Below, in pieces: positions 43,669 to 52,689 of a stretch of DNA of 64,000 bases. Position 1 is the stretch's first letter. Every line of letters starts with the position of its first letter. This DNA is from Aquibacillus rhizosphaerae. Lineage in GTDB: Bacteria; Bacillota; Bacilli; Bacillales; Amphibacillaceae. The notes under the pieces were generated by a model. It did not search any database and was not told where the DNA came from. It saw only the letters and a program-made list of their open reading frames with translations. The stretch covers positions 248,001 to 312,000 of the forward strand of contig NZ_JASTZU010000018.1 of NCBI RefSeq assembly GCF_030282825.1, in the 5' to 3' direction. A program made the position numbers and the translations under genes.

Positions 43669-45238
43669 ATCCCTTACCATATAACTGTTGCCATTCATTT
43701 TCAAGGTCTTTTTCCATTGATACGAGGTCTAAGGAATTAGCAATATAGACAGCACGAATCTCTTGTAATGCAGAGAAAGCGAACCTTGACCATGCTATCC
43801 CATTAAGTTGAAGGGCAAAATTGACTAGTTGGCCGGATGAACGAATGGCTGCATCTATTCCGTCGACAACACATAAGGAACCATGGCCTACAATTAACAT
43901 TCGTCTTAGCTCTGGTCGGTTGCCAAATGGAATCGAATCTTTCCAACTTCTTTGATGATAATAACGACTTTTTATAGCCCATAATAGGCGTATCATTATT
44001 TCATTTAGGGCAACAGGAATTGCCATCGCCGCTCCAAAACGGGCATCATATCCCTTTTGAAAAACATGCGACATCAGCTCAGCCAGATTTATGCTATTTT
44101 CACTCTTTGAATCACGAAATGAACTAAAATCACAGAATTGAAACATTTCAAAAAAAGGAATCGGAACACCTTGTCCACGCCGTCCATCATTGTGTCCACG
44201 TGTCCCACTGGAACCCGCAATATCCGAGATAATATGACCTATCCAATTACAAAACCCACAAAAAAGCTTAGCAAAGAAATTAGCACCTTCCAATTCGAAG
44301 CCAGATCCTCTTTCTTGTGGTTTTACCCTAATAAGCTGTCCATCAGAAACAAAACTGGCTTTTCCAGTAAACTGATCTAGTATCGAAAAGAATAAACCAA
44401 TTAAATCTGGTGAATGTCCCAGTGATTTCAAGTGATGATCTTTTGGACTCATTTTTAACTTTTTATCCCCCATTGCCAAATCAGAAGCATAACGGGCATC
44501 ATAATTAACACGGAAGCGGTTCTCAAGAAAACCAATGGCACTTGCAATACCATCTGGTTCTTTCCGTAAGTTCTTCCCTTGTTTTTTATCTGATTTCCAT
44601 ACCATTTTTGCAAACTTTTCGACAAGCTTGTCCGTTTGGCTATCTGTCCAGTTGCCAAGTTTACTTTTTCCTGGCATTCCTACAAAAAAACTATCAACCA
44701 AACCTGCAGCAACACCACAGGACGCTGCAATTACGTAATCATATTTATCACAGTTCGCTTGCTCTATCGTATAATCTAAACGAATTCTTTCGCTAATTTC
44801 TGCTTTCTCTACAGAGGTCATCAAGCTTGCAAATGGGTCCTCTGACATAGTAATGTCATGTTTCTCGGCAAATGCATCGATATTTTCTAAATAGTCATCC
44901 CAACTTGTATTCTTTACAGCAACAGTTTCTAATAACTCCAGTTGTTCGATTTCCACCGCTTTCGTTTCCTCATCGGTTAAACAAACTAGGTTTAACCCTT
45001 CTTCCATATCTATTTGTGATAATGAAGTGTCCATTGCTTGTTGTTGAAGAAGTGACTCTGCTTGCATGAGTAAATCATCTAATGTCTCTTCGTTTGCCGT
45101 ATTTACCTGCGACAGTTTTTCTTGATAATCTCCTATCTTGGAAAGCTGCTTATCGACTTTAGTTCGTTGTTCTTTATGTACTACCAAAGCCTTAGCGGCA
45201 TCTTTTAAGACTTTATCATTCATTTCTTTGTTCAACAA
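43667..45238 (-). CDS. Uncharacterised 523-residue protein, second gene of a two-gene module
   Basis: I do not recognise a named family. The N-terminal 80 residues are helical and probably coiled coil (KALVVHKEQRTKVDKQLSKI). A hydrophobic segment CDKYDYVIAASCGVAAGLVD with SFFVG lies at about 165-188. Three blocks look strongly conserved by composition: LGHSPDLIGLFFSILDQFTG (about 270-290), LFCGFCNWIGHIISDIAGSS with GTRGHNDGRRG (about 322-355), and ELRRMLIVGHGSLCVVDGID with AAIRSSG (about 440-466). Histidines and cysteines in these blocks could bind a metal. The start is TTG, at 45236-45238 or 45233-45235, after AGGAGG. It lies 39 bases behind the 561-residue gene, in the same operon. Function unknown. 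Confidence 0.7.
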   Translation of the reverse strand: MLNKEMNDKVLKDAAKALVVHKEQRTKVDKQLSKIGDYQEKLSQVNTANEETLDDLLMQAESLLQQQAMDTSLSQIDMEEGLNLVCLTDEETKAVEIEQLELLETVAVKNTSWDDYLENIDAFAEKHDITMSEDPFASLMTSVEKAEISERIRLDYTIEQANCDKYDYVIAASCGVAAGLVDSFFVGMPGKSKLGNWTDSQTDKLVEKFAKMVWKSDKKQGKNLRKEPDGIASAIGFLENRFRVNYDARYASDLAMGDKKLKMSPKDHHLKSLGHSPDLIGLFFSILDQFTGKASFVSDGQLIRVKPQERGSGFELEGANFFAKLFCGFCNWIGHIISDIAGSSGTRGHNDGRRGQGVPIPFFEMFQFCDFSSFRDSKSENSINLAELMSHVFQKGYDARFGAAMAIPVALNEIMIRLLWAIKSRYYHQRSWKDSIPFGNRPELRRMLIVGHGSLCVVDGIDAAIRSSGQLVNFALQLNGIAWSRFAFSALQEIRAVYIANSLDLVSMEKDLENEWQQLYGKG

Positions 45239-45277
45239 ATCATCCTCCTAGCACCAACTCAAAATAATTAGATTCCT

Positions 45278-46957
45278 TTACCCTCTAAAATTATTGAATA
45301 AGTTCTTTGCAGCTCCTTTTGCTGATGCAATAGAGGCATCCTTTACATTTGTATAGCCGATGTTTTCCAGTACAGCATACAAACGTTCTAATGTCAGTAA
45401 TGGAAGTTGATTATTTAACCGAAGGATAGTCTGTATCGTTCCATCTTCCTTAACCTCTTCTGATTCGGTGTAACAACTTAAAATAAATGTACGTAGCTTT
45501 TCTCTAGTTGCTTGATTCGTCAATTCTTGTATTCTAGAAAGATTTACCTTCTGTGGTAATTTTGCAATAACCGATTCTTTTTCAGCATGGCTTATTTTTT
45601 CAGTCGTTGCTTGAGCACCTCTGCTTAATTTTGCTAAAAGTGCTGATAACTTCTCCACTTTCATTGAAGTTCCTTGTCCTTTTTTAACTTCTTCCATTAA
45701 TTGCTGGGATATTTGATTCACATCCTCAATCAAATAGTTCAAAGAATTTTGTGCATTTTTAATAATCGATTGTAGCATAATTTCTCGTTGTTTATTATTT
45801 TCTAACTCACTGATTCCTGTTACTTTCTTTATCCCTTTATAGGCACCAACACCGATTAATACAGCTGCTCCAATACCTGTAGCCATACTGGATAGTCCTA
45901 ACATACCACCCATTCCAAGTGTAGCTAATCCTGATGTGATACCAGTTGCGCCTAGCCCCATAACGGAACCTGTAAAATAAATAGCGGCCATCGGTACACC
46001 TACCGCTCCGGCTTTTGCTGCTAATTCCTTCATTGTTTTTTTTATTTCTGAGTCACTTTTTCGTTCTTTTAAGATATCTTCATCATGTTTAATTGCGGTT
46101 AGAATCAACTCGATTTGATCATCATCAATCTGTAATTTCTTTTGTAGTTCTACAATAAAAGCATCTTGAGACCATTCCTCTGTATCATGATTCAGTCTGA
46201 AAATAAACAATACATCTTTTATCAATGATTTTTTTACAATATCAAAACTGCCCTGAGGCACATGTTTCATTATATATTGTATTAACGCTTCATTTCCTTC
46301 AATATCGCTTGTACTATACATATAATTTCTCAACTCGAGACGCTTCTCCGATGCCAGCTCAACTCTAGTAATCAAAGAAACAATTTCTGCATATTCATTT
46401 GCATCAATAATATCGTCATTGGAGAATGCGTAATTGCATACTAGTTTTATGTAAGTTAATTTAATATTCTCATCCATTTCAGCAAGAGGGAGTGTTTGCG
46501 TTGTGGAAACATACTCTTTTTCTTCCCCTGACTCTTCAAGAATCCCATTGATGATTTGTACAATTCCCTCATAATTTATGCCATTCAAGTTCGATGTAAT
46601 GGTTTCTTGTTGGTCCTCTTGAAAATATAATATTGCTTCCTCTTTTTTAACTACTTTCCCGTTATCTTTTTGCGTTTCCGTCAGTTTATATTCAGCGCTT
46701 ACCATCGTTTCATACTTAAACACTTTTGGTTTTTCCATCGTTCCACGAACATAAACTGCGTCACCTAGAAAGACCAAACCATCTTTACCGCTACCAAAAA
46801 TAGAACAATCTACGATAGCAAGAATGTAATCAGGGTCGACTTCATTAGCTATTGATGAAATAGCATTATTAAGCTTTTTCTCAGGAATTTCTGGCGCAAT
46901 ATGCACCTTTCCATTTAATAGTGTAACGTTTTCCTTTATGTAACTTTCTACGGACAT
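45278..46957 (-). CDS. Uncharacterised 559-residue protein: PH-like, TerB-like and glycine-rich membrane hairpin
   Basis: First gene of the two-gene module. The N-terminal part (about 20-120) has the pattern ILAIVDCSIFGSGKDGLVFL then GDAVYVRG, as in bacterial PH-like domains. About 160-285 is helical, starting IKLTYIKLVCNYAFSNDDII with DANEYAEIVSLI, resembling a TerB-type acidic helical domain. A glycine-rich hydrophobic region (about 318-375; AGAVGVPMAAIYFTGSVMGL and TSGLATLGMGGMLGLSSMAT) may insert in the membrane as a hairpin. Coiled coil follows (about 385-470) and a soluble end. The ATG at 46957 sits 9 bases after AGAGGGG; the one at 46963 is too close. All domain calls are inference from pattern. 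It may sense something at the membrane and act with the 523-residue partner. Confidence 0.7.
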   Translation of the reverse strand: MSVESYIKENVTLLNGKVHIAPEIPEKKLNNAISSIANEVDPDYILAIVDCSIFGSGKDGLVFLGDAVYVRGTMEKPKVFKYETMVSAEYKLTETQKDNGKVVKKEEAILYFQEDQQETITSNLNGINYEGIVQIINGILEESGEEKEYVSTTQTLPLAEMDENIKLTYIKLVCNYAFSNDDIIDANEYAEIVSLITRVELASEKRLELRNYMYSTSDIEGNEALIQYIMKHVPQGSFDIVKKSLIKDVLFIFRLNHDTEEWSQDAFIVELQKKLQIDDDQIELILTAIKHDEDILKERKSDSEIKKTMKELAAKAGAVGVPMAAIYFTGSVMGLGATGITSGLATLGMGGMLGLSSMATGIGAAVLIGVGAYKGIKKVTGISELENNKQREIMLQSIIKNAQNSLNYLIEDVNQISQQLMEEVKKGQGTSMKVEKLSALLAKLSRGAQATTEKISHAEKESVIAKLPQKVNLSRIQELTNQATREKLRTFILSCYTESEEVKEDGTIQTILRLNNQLPLLTLERLYAVLENIGYTNVKDASIASAKGAAKNLFNNFRG

Positions 46958-47155
46958 GTTCATTTTCCCCTCTGTAGATAATTTCTCTTCCGTTGTTTAA
47001 TAAAATTCAAATCAAATTAAAGCATAGTACTATTTTACCATCAAAAATCAAAATCTTCCTACTATTATTTAAAAATAATTGCTTGTAGTCGTATACCGAA
47101 TGTATCTCTTACAAGCGTATTAGAACCGTTGACACCCAATAGGTTAATTCCTAAA

Positions 47156-47190
47156 AAAAAGAACCACTCAAAATATATGGAGTGGCTCTG
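47156..47190 (-). terminator. Terminator of the small secreted peptide gene
   Basis: GAaCCACTC (about 47161-47169) and GAGTGGcTC (about 47180-47188); on the minus strand the hairpin is followed by TTTTTTTT. It lies 23 bases after the stop at 47213. Confidence 0.85.
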
Positions 47191-47212
47191 CTTTGAATTG
47201 ATAGTCTGGTTA

Positions 47213-47374
47213 TTACGTTAGATCACCTTCGTCAGGATCTACACATATAAAAAATCCATTATCATTAAACACATCCATAGAATAATGAGAGGCCTCATTT
47301 GCAACAGTAGTTTTACTTCCTAGTACTAGACAAAAAGCAATGGCTATCATACTAAAAGATAGATATTTTTTCAT
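47213..47374 (-). CDS. Small secreted peptide, 53 residues
   Basis: A short gene below usual length limits. The ATG at 47372-47374 follows CAGGAGGTAAAAT, an excellent ribosome binding site, and a U-tailed terminator follows the TAA. The product has a signal peptide, MKKYLSFSMIAIAFCLVLGS, cut probably after TTVA, which leaves about 28 residues, NEASHYSMDVFNDNGFFICV then DPDEGDLT. The mature peptide is acidic with a single cysteine. It is not like a bacteriocin and no Rap, PlcR or ABC exporter gene is adjacent. A signalling or sporulation-associated peptide is possible; function unknown. Confidence 0.75.
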   Translation of the reverse strand: MKKYLSFSMIAIAFCLVLGSKTTVANEASHYSMDVFNDNGFFICVDPDEGDLT

Positions 47375-47505
47375 ATTTTACCTCCTGTTTTTTGGAACTT
47401 TTATAAACTTAAATAAATTTACCAACTCAAGCTTAGAAAATGTTTTCTCATTAGGTAAAAAGAGTTTAATTTTAATTTGCTTAGGATTTTTCTTTTTACC
47501 ATGTT

Positions 47506-47964
47506 TTAATCCAATTGTTCGACATATTGAACTTCTGATATTACTTGCAAACCATTTCTCTTTAATAAGGCAGATGTAACTCCATTACCAGCAATTTTTG
47601 TTCCATTAAATTCACCATTGTATATGGTTGAACTGCCACAAGAAGGACTATCCTCTTTTAGAATAACTAATGTAACATGTAATTTTTTAGCTCTTTCCAA
47701 TGTAGCATAGGCTCCTTTTATATAAAGTTCTGTTACATCTTTTCCTGACAACTCAACCACTTTAGCGTTTCCGTCAAGTACATCTTCCCCGTCTCCCCCT
47801 ACTATTTCAGCAGGTTCCCTTGGAGTTGAAAAACCACCAAGTAATTCAGGACACATAGTTACAGCTTTATTATCTTCAACTAATTTGCGTATCGTGTTAT
47901 CTAAACGATGCGTACCGTTATACCTTACTTTTAAACCAGCTAAACAAGAACTTACCAGTATCAT
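47506..47964 (-). CDS. DUF523 family protein
   Basis: A 152-residue protein. It begins MILVSSCLAGLKVRYNGTHR and contains VTMCPELLGGFSTPREPAEI and LKEDSPSCGSSTIYNGEFNG, the three conserved cysteine-bearing blocks of DUF523 (YbbK-like). These cysteines probably bind a metal or an Fe-S cluster. Function unknown; recent work links relatives to thiouracil desulfidation, which cannot be judged here. The ATG at 47962-47964 lies six bases after AAGGTG; the GTG at 47973 overlaps that site. Confidence 0.85.
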   Translation of the reverse strand: MILVSSCLAGLKVRYNGTHRLDNTIRKLVEDNKAVTMCPELLGGFSTPREPAEIVGGDGEDVLDGNAKVVELSGKDVTELYIKGAYATLERAKKLHVTLVILKEDSPSCGSSTIYNGEFNGTKIAGNGVTSALLKRNGLQVISEVQYVEQLD

Positions 47965-48013
47965 AAACTTCACCTTCGATTTCTAAATGTATAAATACAA
48001 AAATGGGATCGAC

Positions 48014-48451
48014 TTATAAAGATTGACTCATAGACACTGTTCTAATATGAAAGCCCATTCTTTCATAAAGTTTGATGACATGATTCCCTGCAAATGCACT
48101 CAGACGAACTTCCGAGAACCCATTCTGTTTAAGTTGATTCATAGCAGTTTGGACTAATTGTCTAGCTACTCCTTTTCCTCTAAAAGCTTCTCGAACAAAT
48201 AATTCATAAATAAAACCATTCTGCTTGTCAGTCAATGAATCTCTATTTTCCCCTATAAAGATCCAGCCCATTAGTATGTCATTGTCGATTGCTATTAAAT
48301 AATAACTTCCCTTTTCCGTTAAGTGTTCAATAAGTTGTTTGGTTTTTTCTTTTGTAGGATTTACTTCCCCCATTGTGCCATCAATTATAGCTTGTGGGGA
48401 AAGTTGAATAATCGTTTCAAGTTCAGAATCATTTGGTTTTCTAATATCCAT
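48014..48451 (-). CDS. GNAT family N-acetyltransferase
   Basis: A 145-residue GNAT acetyltransferase. The acetyl-CoA loop is VREAFRGKGVARQLVQTAMN (R/Q-x-x-G-x-G/A in motif A, about residues 90-110), and the end ISLNGVR-like block is seen as RLSAFAGNHVIKLYERMGFH. The acceptor substrate cannot be inferred. The ATG at 48449-48451 follows GAAGGGACTATTTTA. It may form an operon with the DUF523 gene, 50 bases downstream. Confidence 0.85.
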   Translation of the reverse strand: MDIRKPNDSELETIIQLSPQAIIDGTMGEVNPTKEKTKQLIEHLTEKGSYYLIAIDNDILMGWIFIGENRDSLTDKQNGFIYELFVREAFRGKGVARQLVQTAMNQLKQNGFSEVRLSAFAGNHVIKLYERMGFHIRTVSMSQSL

Positions 48452-48687
48452 TAAAATAGTCCCTTCTATTTTTTCATTCTTAGTCTTATATTAACATAAT
48501 ATTACAGTTATCTTTGGAATGATTTGTATAATTTTGCCAAGTTTTCTTACCTACTAAGAAAACTTCTGGGCATGTGAAATCCTCCTTGCACATAAATAGA
48601 CACAAAAGAAAAGACTTTAATTCATATTTGTAATTCTATATTGTAATGATAGGGGATTTATTAAAATTAAGAGAATAGAGGTAGAAT

Positions 48688-49323
48688 ATGAAGATCGATT
48701 CACCAAAATTACCAATTGATTTACCTACAAGAATTTTTCGAGATATATTATATGAGGAAGAACTAGAGTTAGAATTGTGTGAAGTTAATGATTCTATTTT
48801 TGATAACGAAATATTAAGTAGAATTCGTTTATACAAGATGGTTTTAAAAAATTGCAAGTTTAACAACACTGATTTTTCAGGCATTGATATCACAGATGTT
48901 TATTTTGAGAACTGTGATTTCTCCAACGCTAAAATGAGTAAGTCTACCATACATAGAGCAACCTTTAAAAATTGCAAATTAATAGGTGTAGATTTTACAG
49001 AATCTAAATTTGGAAATGTTGAGTTTAATAACTCTCTATTAAATTTAGCCTCATTCGGGAATTCAAAACTGGAAAAGGTTATATTCCAAGATATATTATT
49101 AGAGAGTTCTGATTTTTACGATTGTAAATTTAAAAGAGTTGAATTTAATTCTTGCAACATTAATAGTGTCAATTTTGAAGAAACATCACTGAAAGGAATA
49201 GATATAAGCACCTCTACTTTTGAATCATTAACTTTATCTTTCTCTAATTTAAAAGGTTGTAAAGTTTCGACATACCAGGCAATTCAATTTGCTGCATTTC
49301 TGGGAATAGAAATTGTTGATTGA
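48688..49323 (+). CDS. Pentapeptide-repeat protein
   Basis: A 211-residue protein made largely of A(D/N)LXX-type pentapeptide repeats from about residue 55 to 185, for example NCKFNNTDFSGIDITDVYFE and FYDCKFKRVEFNSCNINSVN. These fold as a right-handed four-sided beta-helix. The C-terminal YQAIQFAAFLGIEIVD caps the helix. Some such proteins mimic DNA and protect gyrase (Qnr, MfpA), but this one lacks visible Qnr loops, so its role is unknown. The ATG follows AGAGGTAGAAT. A strong terminator follows. Confidence 0.85.
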   Translation: MKIDSPKLPIDLPTRIFRDILYEEELELELCEVNDSIFDNEILSRIRLYKMVLKNCKFNNTDFSGIDITDVYFENCDFSNAKMSKSTIHRATFKNCKLIGVDFTESKFGNVEFNNSLLNLASFGNSKLEKVIFQDILLESSDFYDCKFKRVEFNSCNINSVNFEETSLKGIDISTSTFESLTLSFSNLKGCKVSTYQAIQFAAFLGIEIVD

Positions 49324-49335
49324 TATTTAACGTAG

Positions 49336-49376
49336 GAAAGAGAAACTCCACATTAAACATGTGGAGTTTCTCTTTC
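49336..49376 (+). terminator. Terminator of the pentapeptide-repeat gene
   Basis: GAAAGAGAAACTCCACA and TGTGGAGTTTCTCTTTC, a 17-bp perfect stem. The U-tract is weak (the stem itself ends in TTTC). Confidence 0.8.
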
Positions 49377-49475
49377 ACTGTATAAAAATCTATAAATATA
49401 TTACACAAAAATCCATCTCTACACTTGTCCTATTTTAAAGAAGCTTAATATTCAAATTATTTCCGTAAACTCACA

Positions 49476-49835
49476 CTATAATTGAAGAACGATGCAAAAA
49501 AACATTTCGAAAATTATAGCAGATACTATTATCCATATTATTTGAATACGCACAAATGAATTAACTACACCGCGAACTTTTATTTTGGCTACATTCTTAG
49601 CGACTTTAAAATTGATTGGCACAAAGTACATAGAAAACAATAATCCACCTGAAATAGAAATAGTAAAATGTATAATCACTAAATTAGTGGTTAAACCTGC
49701 TACTCCACTTCCAATTATAAAAAAAGGAAAACCAGCCCATATAAAAAAGGTGATAATTAATAAAATTAACGCCATAATAACTAGCATAAAGTTTCTTTTA
49801 AGAACATTTAAATAACTTTGGTAGTATAATTGCAT
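49476..49835 (-). CDS. Small membrane protein, 119 residues
   Basis: Three to four hydrophobic helices: about 15-36 (LVIMALILLIITFFIWAGFP), 38-60, 62-75 and 92-116 (IQIIWIIVSAIIFEMFFCIV). A short basic loop, FKVAKNVAKIKVRG, precedes the last helix. Two ATGs lie next to each other; the second (49833-49835) has the better spacing from AAGGGGA. Not recognised. Confidence 0.6.
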   Translation of the reverse strand: MQLYYQSYLNVLKRNFMLVIMALILLIITFFIWAGFPFFIIGSGVAGLTTNLVIIHFTISISGGLLFSMYFVPINFKVAKNVAKIKVRGVVNSFVRIQIIWIIVSAIIFEMFFCIVLQL

Positions 49836-50104
49836 CATTATCCCCTTCGTAACTTTTTGCTCAATAATTATAAATACTTTTATTTATGGTTGAGCAACTT
49901 ATAAACCGAACTGATTTAATTAGGTCTGTTAAATAACCATTAGCCTTATTTTCTGAAAGATAGTTTATTACCTAATCAATCCATGACTAGAGCATATATT
50001 TCAGCAATCTTTAATGGAGTTCTATTTATGGTAATCCATTTTCTTTATTTCGTAATATTAAACTAATATGGTATAGCGAAAATTAATATAGAAAGAAATA
50101 TAAT

Positions 50105-52450
50105 CTACCAGAAATTGATCAGTTTCAATAACCTATTCATCATCTTATTACTGATTTTCCCTTGAGAAAAGCGGACTACTTGTCTAAAAGGCATATTCAA
50201 TACAAACATTACATTATTGGCTTGTAGAGGTTTGCCTACTAACATAAGAATCTTTTTCGTCATTACAATACTAAGATATAGTAGTTTACCTGTGCCTTTC
50301 TTATATCTAGCTTGAGATATCGTATCATTATAGCCGAGCTTTTTCTTTCTATCCCATAAAGGATTTGGTGGTGTATATCCTAGTAGATGCGAAAACTCCT
50401 GATCCTCGATGTTGTGAACATCTGCATTATGATAGTGCTTTAATTGTTCTTTATCATACGGATGCTCTGCATCATCACCTTTTATATCTATGATTTCTGT
50501 AAGCCTTATATCATCAATGGAACTACCAATCTGGATTTCATACTTACCACTTTCCACTGCCCATTCATTAATAGATGTATTGTAGTAGGCAAAATCATGT
50601 TCTTCCAAATCAATCCTTATTTGTTTTGATTGATGTGGTTCTAAGAATACTTTAGTAAATCCTTTCAACTCCTTCTTCGGTCGGAAAACTGTAGAGGTAA
50701 GCGCCCTGATATAAATTTGAGCAATTTCTTCCCCAGCGACTTCTCCTACATTTTTAATCGTAAACGTCAGGTGTTTATCGTTTATATTTAGATTACTATA
50801 GGCAAACTGCGTATAGGATAATCCGTGACCAAACGGAAACAGTACTGGAACTTTTGCCGTGTCAAAGTAACGATAACCGATATAAATACTCTCTCTATGT
50901 TCAGAAGTAGCCTCTTTTCCTGGATAATAAGGTGCGGAAGAAACATCTTCATATTTCAGTGGATACGTCTCTGCTAGTTTTCCGCTTGGGTTATACTTAC
51001 CGAGCAGAATATCGCATAAGGCAGACCCTCCACCTTGCCCGCCTAAGTAGCCATGAAGTATTGCCTTAACATCTTTTGCAAAAGGCATTTCTATACTTGA
51101 GCCTCCAGATAAAACAACGACAACATTTTGATGAACTTTTGTTAATGCAGCCGCCAACTCTAGTTGGTTTTCTCTTAGTCTCATATCTTCCCTGTCGAGG
51201 CCTTCTGCTTCACTACCTTCATCAAGACCAAGAAACAAAAGAACTATATCTGCACTCTCAGCAAGACTAATCGCGCTATTTTTTAGTGAAGCGCTTTTCC
51301 CGCCAAAACGTTTAAACCCTTGTTCATAACCAACGATATTTACATTAGATTCATTTAGTCGATCTAGCGCATTATCTACTATTGTTGGATTAATAAGCGA
51401 ACTGCCAGCCCCCTGGTAGCGCGGTGTTTTTGCAAAGTCACCGATAATCGCTATACGTTTATCTGCTTGTAACGGAAGAATAGCCTGTTCATTTTTAAGT
51501 AATACCATTGATTTTCTAGCAGCATCAATAGCTTTTTCATGATGTTCTTTTATATCAATCTTTTCTGTGTGCTCTAATGATTTTTTCGTTTCAAAAATTA
51601 AAGAAAGTAGTTGATCTACACTTTTATCTAGGACGGCTTCACTAAGCTCGCCGGACTTAACTGCATCCACAATCTCTTTGTCTGTTATTCCGCCCGTTGA
51701 AGGCATTTCAAGTTGATTACCAGCCAAAAGACCTTTGACACGGTCATTATTTCCACCCCAATCGGTGACAACCACACCATCATAACCCCACTCTCCATAC
51801 AATATACCTTGCATTAAGTGGGTATTTTCATTAGCATATTCACCATTCACCTTGTTATAGGATGTCATCAGCGTTTTTGGCTTGCCTTCTGCTACTGCAT
51901 AACGAAAACCTTCCAGATAAAGTTCGCGTAAGGCACGCTCATCTACCACTTCATCAATCGTCATTCGCAGATGTTCCTGACTATTAACCGCAAAATGTTT
52001 AGGACATGCAGAAATACCATTGGATTGGATACCCTTAATCATAGTTGCAGCAAGCTTTCCACTTAAATAGGGATCCTCTGAAAAATACTCAAAGTTCCTT
52101 CCACAAAGTGGGTTTCTCTTAATATTTAGCCCTGGCCCAAGTAAAACACTTACTTGTTCACTAGCAGCCTCTTTTCCTATATAGCTCCCAACCTCCTGTA
52201 ACAGTTCCAAATCCCAACTGTTAGCTAATGTTGCAGCAGGTGGAAAGCAAGTGGCTGGAATACTTTTATTCATTCCAATGTGGTCGGCTTTTCCTGCTTG
52301 TTTTCTGAGACCATGCGGGCCATCCGTCAACATCATCGATGGAATACCTAGCCTATCGATAGCGGTCGTATTCCAAAAATTACCCCCAGACATCATCGAT
52401 GCTTTTTCCTCTAGTGTCATTTGACTAATTACATTTTTGTCTTTAATCAT
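50105..52450 (-). CDS. Glycoside hydrolase family 3 beta-glucosidase-like enzyme
   Basis: A 781-residue cytoplasmic GH3 enzyme, with no signal peptide. The N-terminal TIM-barrel shows LTDGPHGLRKQ, GPGLNIKRNPLCGRNFEYFS, CPKHFAVNSQEHLRMTID, and VVVTDWGGNND with the nucleophile aspartate. The second domain holds VVVLSGGSSIEM, and then a fibronectin-III-like domain with FPFGHGLSYTQF and a C-terminal extra of about 110 residues ending in hydrophobic and basic stretches. GH3 enzymes release beta-linked glucose, xylose or arabinose from oligosaccharides; the substrate cannot be fixed. The ATG at 52448-52450 follows AGGTGA; a GTG 9 bases upstream overlaps that site. Confidence 0.9.
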   Translation of the reverse strand: MIKDKNVISQMTLEEKASMMSGGNFWNTTAIDRLGIPSMMLTDGPHGLRKQAGKADHIGMNKSIPATCFPPAATLANSWDLELLQEVGSYIGKEAASEQVSVLLGPGLNIKRNPLCGRNFEYFSEDPYLSGKLAATMIKGIQSNGISACPKHFAVNSQEHLRMTIDEVVDERALRELYLEGFRYAVAEGKPKTLMTSYNKVNGEYANENTHLMQGILYGEWGYDGVVVTDWGGNNDRVKGLLAGNQLEMPSTGGITDKEIVDAVKSGELSEAVLDKSVDQLLSLIFETKKSLEHTEKIDIKEHHEKAIDAARKSMVLLKNEQAILPLQADKRIAIIGDFAKTPRYQGAGSSLINPTIVDNALDRLNESNVNIVGYEQGFKRFGGKSASLKNSAISLAESADIVLLFLGLDEGSEAEGLDREDMRLRENQLELAAALTKVHQNVVVVLSGGSSIEMPFAKDVKAILHGYLGGQGGGSALCDILLGKYNPSGKLAETYPLKYEDVSSAPYYPGKEATSEHRESIYIGYRYFDTAKVPVLFPFGHGLSYTQFAYSNLNINDKHLTFTIKNVGEVAGEEIAQIYIRALTSTVFRPKKELKGFTKVFLEPHQSKQIRIDLEEHDFAYYNTSINEWAVESGKYEIQIGSSIDDIRLTEIIDIKGDDAEHPYDKEQLKHYHNADVHNIEDQEFSHLLGYTPPNPLWDRKKKLGYNDTISQARYKKGTGKLLYLSIVMTKKILMLVGKPLQANNVMFVLNMPFRQVVRFSQGKISNKMMNRLLKLINFW

Positions 52451-52689
52451 ATCGGTCACCTAATTCTCTATAGTTTTCTATTAAATACGATAATAGAATC
52501 AAAGCAAGTCATATATAATCTACTCTCAATATATTATATCTGAATAATCACATAAAAAAAGTTTTACAGATAAAATATTCCTATGAATTGTATAGTTTTT
52601 AAAGGTATTACTAATGTATAATTAAAAATATATACGTTAAATTTTTCCATTAGAGAAAATTCAATGCGGACGACGAAAGGAGAATATTA

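Noticed and set aside
47213-47374. Reading the secreted peptide as a Phr or PapR quorum signal
   Set aside because: No rap, plcR or nprR-type receptor gene is adjacent and the C-terminus does not match known signal peptides.
47340-47579. 79-codon plus-strand ORF over the small peptide and DUF523 genes
   Set aside because: It overlaps two well-supported minus-strand genes and has no suitable start signals.
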